Positions 35,737 to 36,632 of a stretch of 36,632 nucleotides of DNA are shown one piece after another (position 1 is the first letter of the stretch; every line of letters starts with the position of its first letter). The notes below the pieces were generated by a model, which was not told the origin of the DNA, ran no database searches, and saw nothing but the letters and a program-made list of their open reading frames with translations. The stretch comes from Acidithiobacillus sp. (GTDB lineage: Bacteria > Pseudomonadota > Gammaproteobacteria > Acidithiobacillales > Acidithiobacillaceae). The position numbers and the translations under genes were made by a program. Where the stretch lies: assembly GCA_027365525.1 (NCBI GenBank), contig DAHXMJ010000021.1:1-36632 (forward strand), in the 5' to 3' direction.

Positions 35737-35931
35737 CTAGTCCCGTTCGGCAAGCCAAGTCATCTGGATCGCCTCCAAGATGCGCTCGCTGGATTTTTCC
35801 GGATCATCCTGAAAACCCGGAAGTTCCAGAACCCAGCGGTGCAGGTCAGTAAAACGCAGGTGCGCGACATCACAGCCAGGGTGGTGTTCTTCCAGGGCCA
35901 GGGCAATTTCCTGCGTATCTGTCCATCGCAT
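35737..35931 (-). CDS. iscX: Fe-S assembly protein IscX
   Basis: A small acidic ISC-operon protein, 64 aa, that binds IscS and iron and modulates cluster assembly. It is recognisable by the N-terminal MRWTDTQEIA, the RFTDLHRWV segment, the LPGFQDDPEKS loop and the C-terminal ILEAIQMTWL. The ATG overlaps the fdx stop (TGATG). The fdx-iscX order is that of the enterobacterial isc operon. Confidence 0.95.
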   Translation of the reverse strand: MRWTDTQEIALALEEHHPGCDVAHLRFTDLHRWVLELPGFQDDPEKSSERILEAIQMTWLAERD

Positions 35932-36269
35932 CAGTGGCGTTCCTTTTCCAGGTTGATGGTGTATTTGGGGATCTCCACGACGAGATCGGTGGCCTGGACC
36001 GCCGCCTGGCAGCTCAGGCGCGAGTCAGGTTCCAGGCCCCAAGCCCGGTCAAGGAGATCCTCCTCCTTGTCCTCCGCCGGCAGGAGGCTGTCAAAGCCTT
36101 CCCGCAGGATTACGTGGCAGGTCGTACACGCGCAGGACATTTCACAGGCGTGTTCGATGGCCACCCCATTCCGCAGGGCAGCAGCAATAATAGTTTCCCC
36201 CGGTTCCGCCTCAAACTCTGCGCCTTTCGGGCAAATTTCCGGGTGGGGCAGTATGCGGATTCTGGCCAT
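35931..36269 (-). CDS. fdx: ISC-system [2Fe-2S] ferredoxin
   Basis: Electron donor for Fe-S cluster assembly, 112 aa. Cluster ligands are C42, C48 and C51 in HACEMSCACTTCH, plus C87 in SRLSCQAA. C46 is also conserved in Isc ferredoxins. REGFDSLLPAEDKEEDLLD is typical of the family. The ATG immediately follows the hscA stop (TGAATG). It lies in the order hscA-fdx-iscX. Confidence 0.97.
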   Translation of the reverse strand: MARIRILPHPEICPKGAEFEAEPGETIIAAALRNGVAIEHACEMSCACTTCHVILREGFDSLLPAEDKEEDLLDRAWGLEPDSRLSCQAAVQATDLVVEIPKYTINLEKERH

Positions 36270-36632
36270 TCAGTCCTTCCATTCCTCAACAGAGTGCCCG
36301 GCCACCGCCTCACGGATGGCACGGTCCATGCGCTGTTCCACCAAAACTTCCGCCGCTTTTTCCACTGCTGCAGCCGCAGCCGCCATGGCTTCGGGACTAT
36401 CGCCCCCGAGACATTCCTGCAGGCGCCTGCGCGCTTCCCGGATCCTGTCCAGCTCGGCTTTTCCGAGAAATTCCGCGTCTCCGGACAGGACACCGTCCAG
36501 TGCTTCCAGCACCCGCTGTGCCTCGACCCGGGCTTCGGCGATCCGTCTGTGGGCCACATCCTCCTCGCCATGCTGCAGGGCGTCCTGCAGCATCCGTGCA
36601 ATGTCCGCATCGTCCAGGCCATAGGTGGGCCG
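36270..36632 (-). CDS. hscA: Fe-S chaperone HscA, C-terminal 120 residues (runs off the right edge)
   Basis: Hsp70-type ATPase that, with HscB, releases clusters from IscU. Only the C-terminal helical lid is inside the window. It begins in frame at RPTYGLDDADIARMLQDA and contains the alanine-rich, charged helices RIAEARVEAQRVLEAL, DRIREARRRLQECL and VEKAAEVLVEQRMDRAI, ending SVEEWKD. The HscA rather than DnaK assignment comes from the adjoining fdx and iscX. The ATPase and substrate domains are missing because of the window edge. Confidence 0.88.
   Translation of the reverse strand, partial: RPTYGLDDADIARMLQDALQHGEEDVAHRRIAEARVEAQRVLEALDGVLSGDAEFLGKAELDRIREARRRLQECLGGDSPEAMAAAAAAVEKAAEVLVEQRMDRAIREAVAGHSVEEWKD

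Overview
The window reads as chromosomal DNA of an acidophilic, chemolithoautotrophic gammaproteobacterium-like organism, most likely Acidithiobacillus or a close relative (class Acidithiobacillia). This is inferred from three things. The large rpsB-to-tilS cell-envelope cluster is in the Pseudomonas-type order (uppS-cdsA-dxr-rseP-bamA). A CbbY-type Calvin-cycle sugar-phosphate phosphatase is present. A gnnA-gnnB pair sits between lpxA and lpxB, an arrangement I recall from Acidithiobacillus ferrooxidans. The DNA is GC-rich and almost entirely coding. I saw no rRNA, tRNA, CRISPR array, insertion sequence or phage gene.

Left part (1-6809): a truncated arginine decarboxylase (speA), a PIN-PhoH ATPase and a Bcp/PrxQ peroxiredoxin lie on the minus strand. 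A Fur-family regulator is divergent from the peroxiredoxin. After a 427-bp stretch with no convincing gene comes a CbbY-like HAD phosphatase (minus), divergent from dksA, which is followed 2 nt later by a dihydroorotase gene (plus). The dihydroorotase gene ends tail to tail with tilS.

Centre (28645 down to 6801, all minus): twenty genes, rpsB-tsf-pyrH-frr-uppS-cdsA-dxr-rseP-bamA-skp-lpxD-fabZ-lpxA-gnnA-gnnB-lpxB-rnhB-dnaE-accA-tilS. Most neighbours overlap or are separated by a few bases. They couple translation factors, UMP kinase, isoprenoid and undecaprenyl synthesis, phospholipid synthesis, outer-membrane protein assembly, lipid A synthesis, DNA replication and fatty-acid synthesis. GnnA and GnnB should convert UDP-GlcNAc to UDP-GlcNAc3N, so that LpxA, LpxD and LpxB build a lipid A with amide-linked rather than ester-linked primary acyl chains. 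I regard this as the most notable system here. It is known biochemistry, but unusual.

Right part (36632 down to 28801, all minus): the end of the ISC iron-sulfur operon (hscA C-terminus, fdx, iscX), mnmA (tRNA 2-thiouridylase), then a phosphate-response module phoB-phoR-pstB-phoU-ppx without pstSCA, and a DedA-family membrane protein. A terminator follows dedA, and a candidate rpsB promoter overlaps it.

Points worth a second look include a BamA in which the conserved VRGF motif reads LPGY, a dihydroorotase with Gln in place of the first metal-binding His, an LpxB with an altered N-terminal glycine-rich motif, a peroxiredoxin without the usual resolving cysteine, and several compact promoter arrangements.
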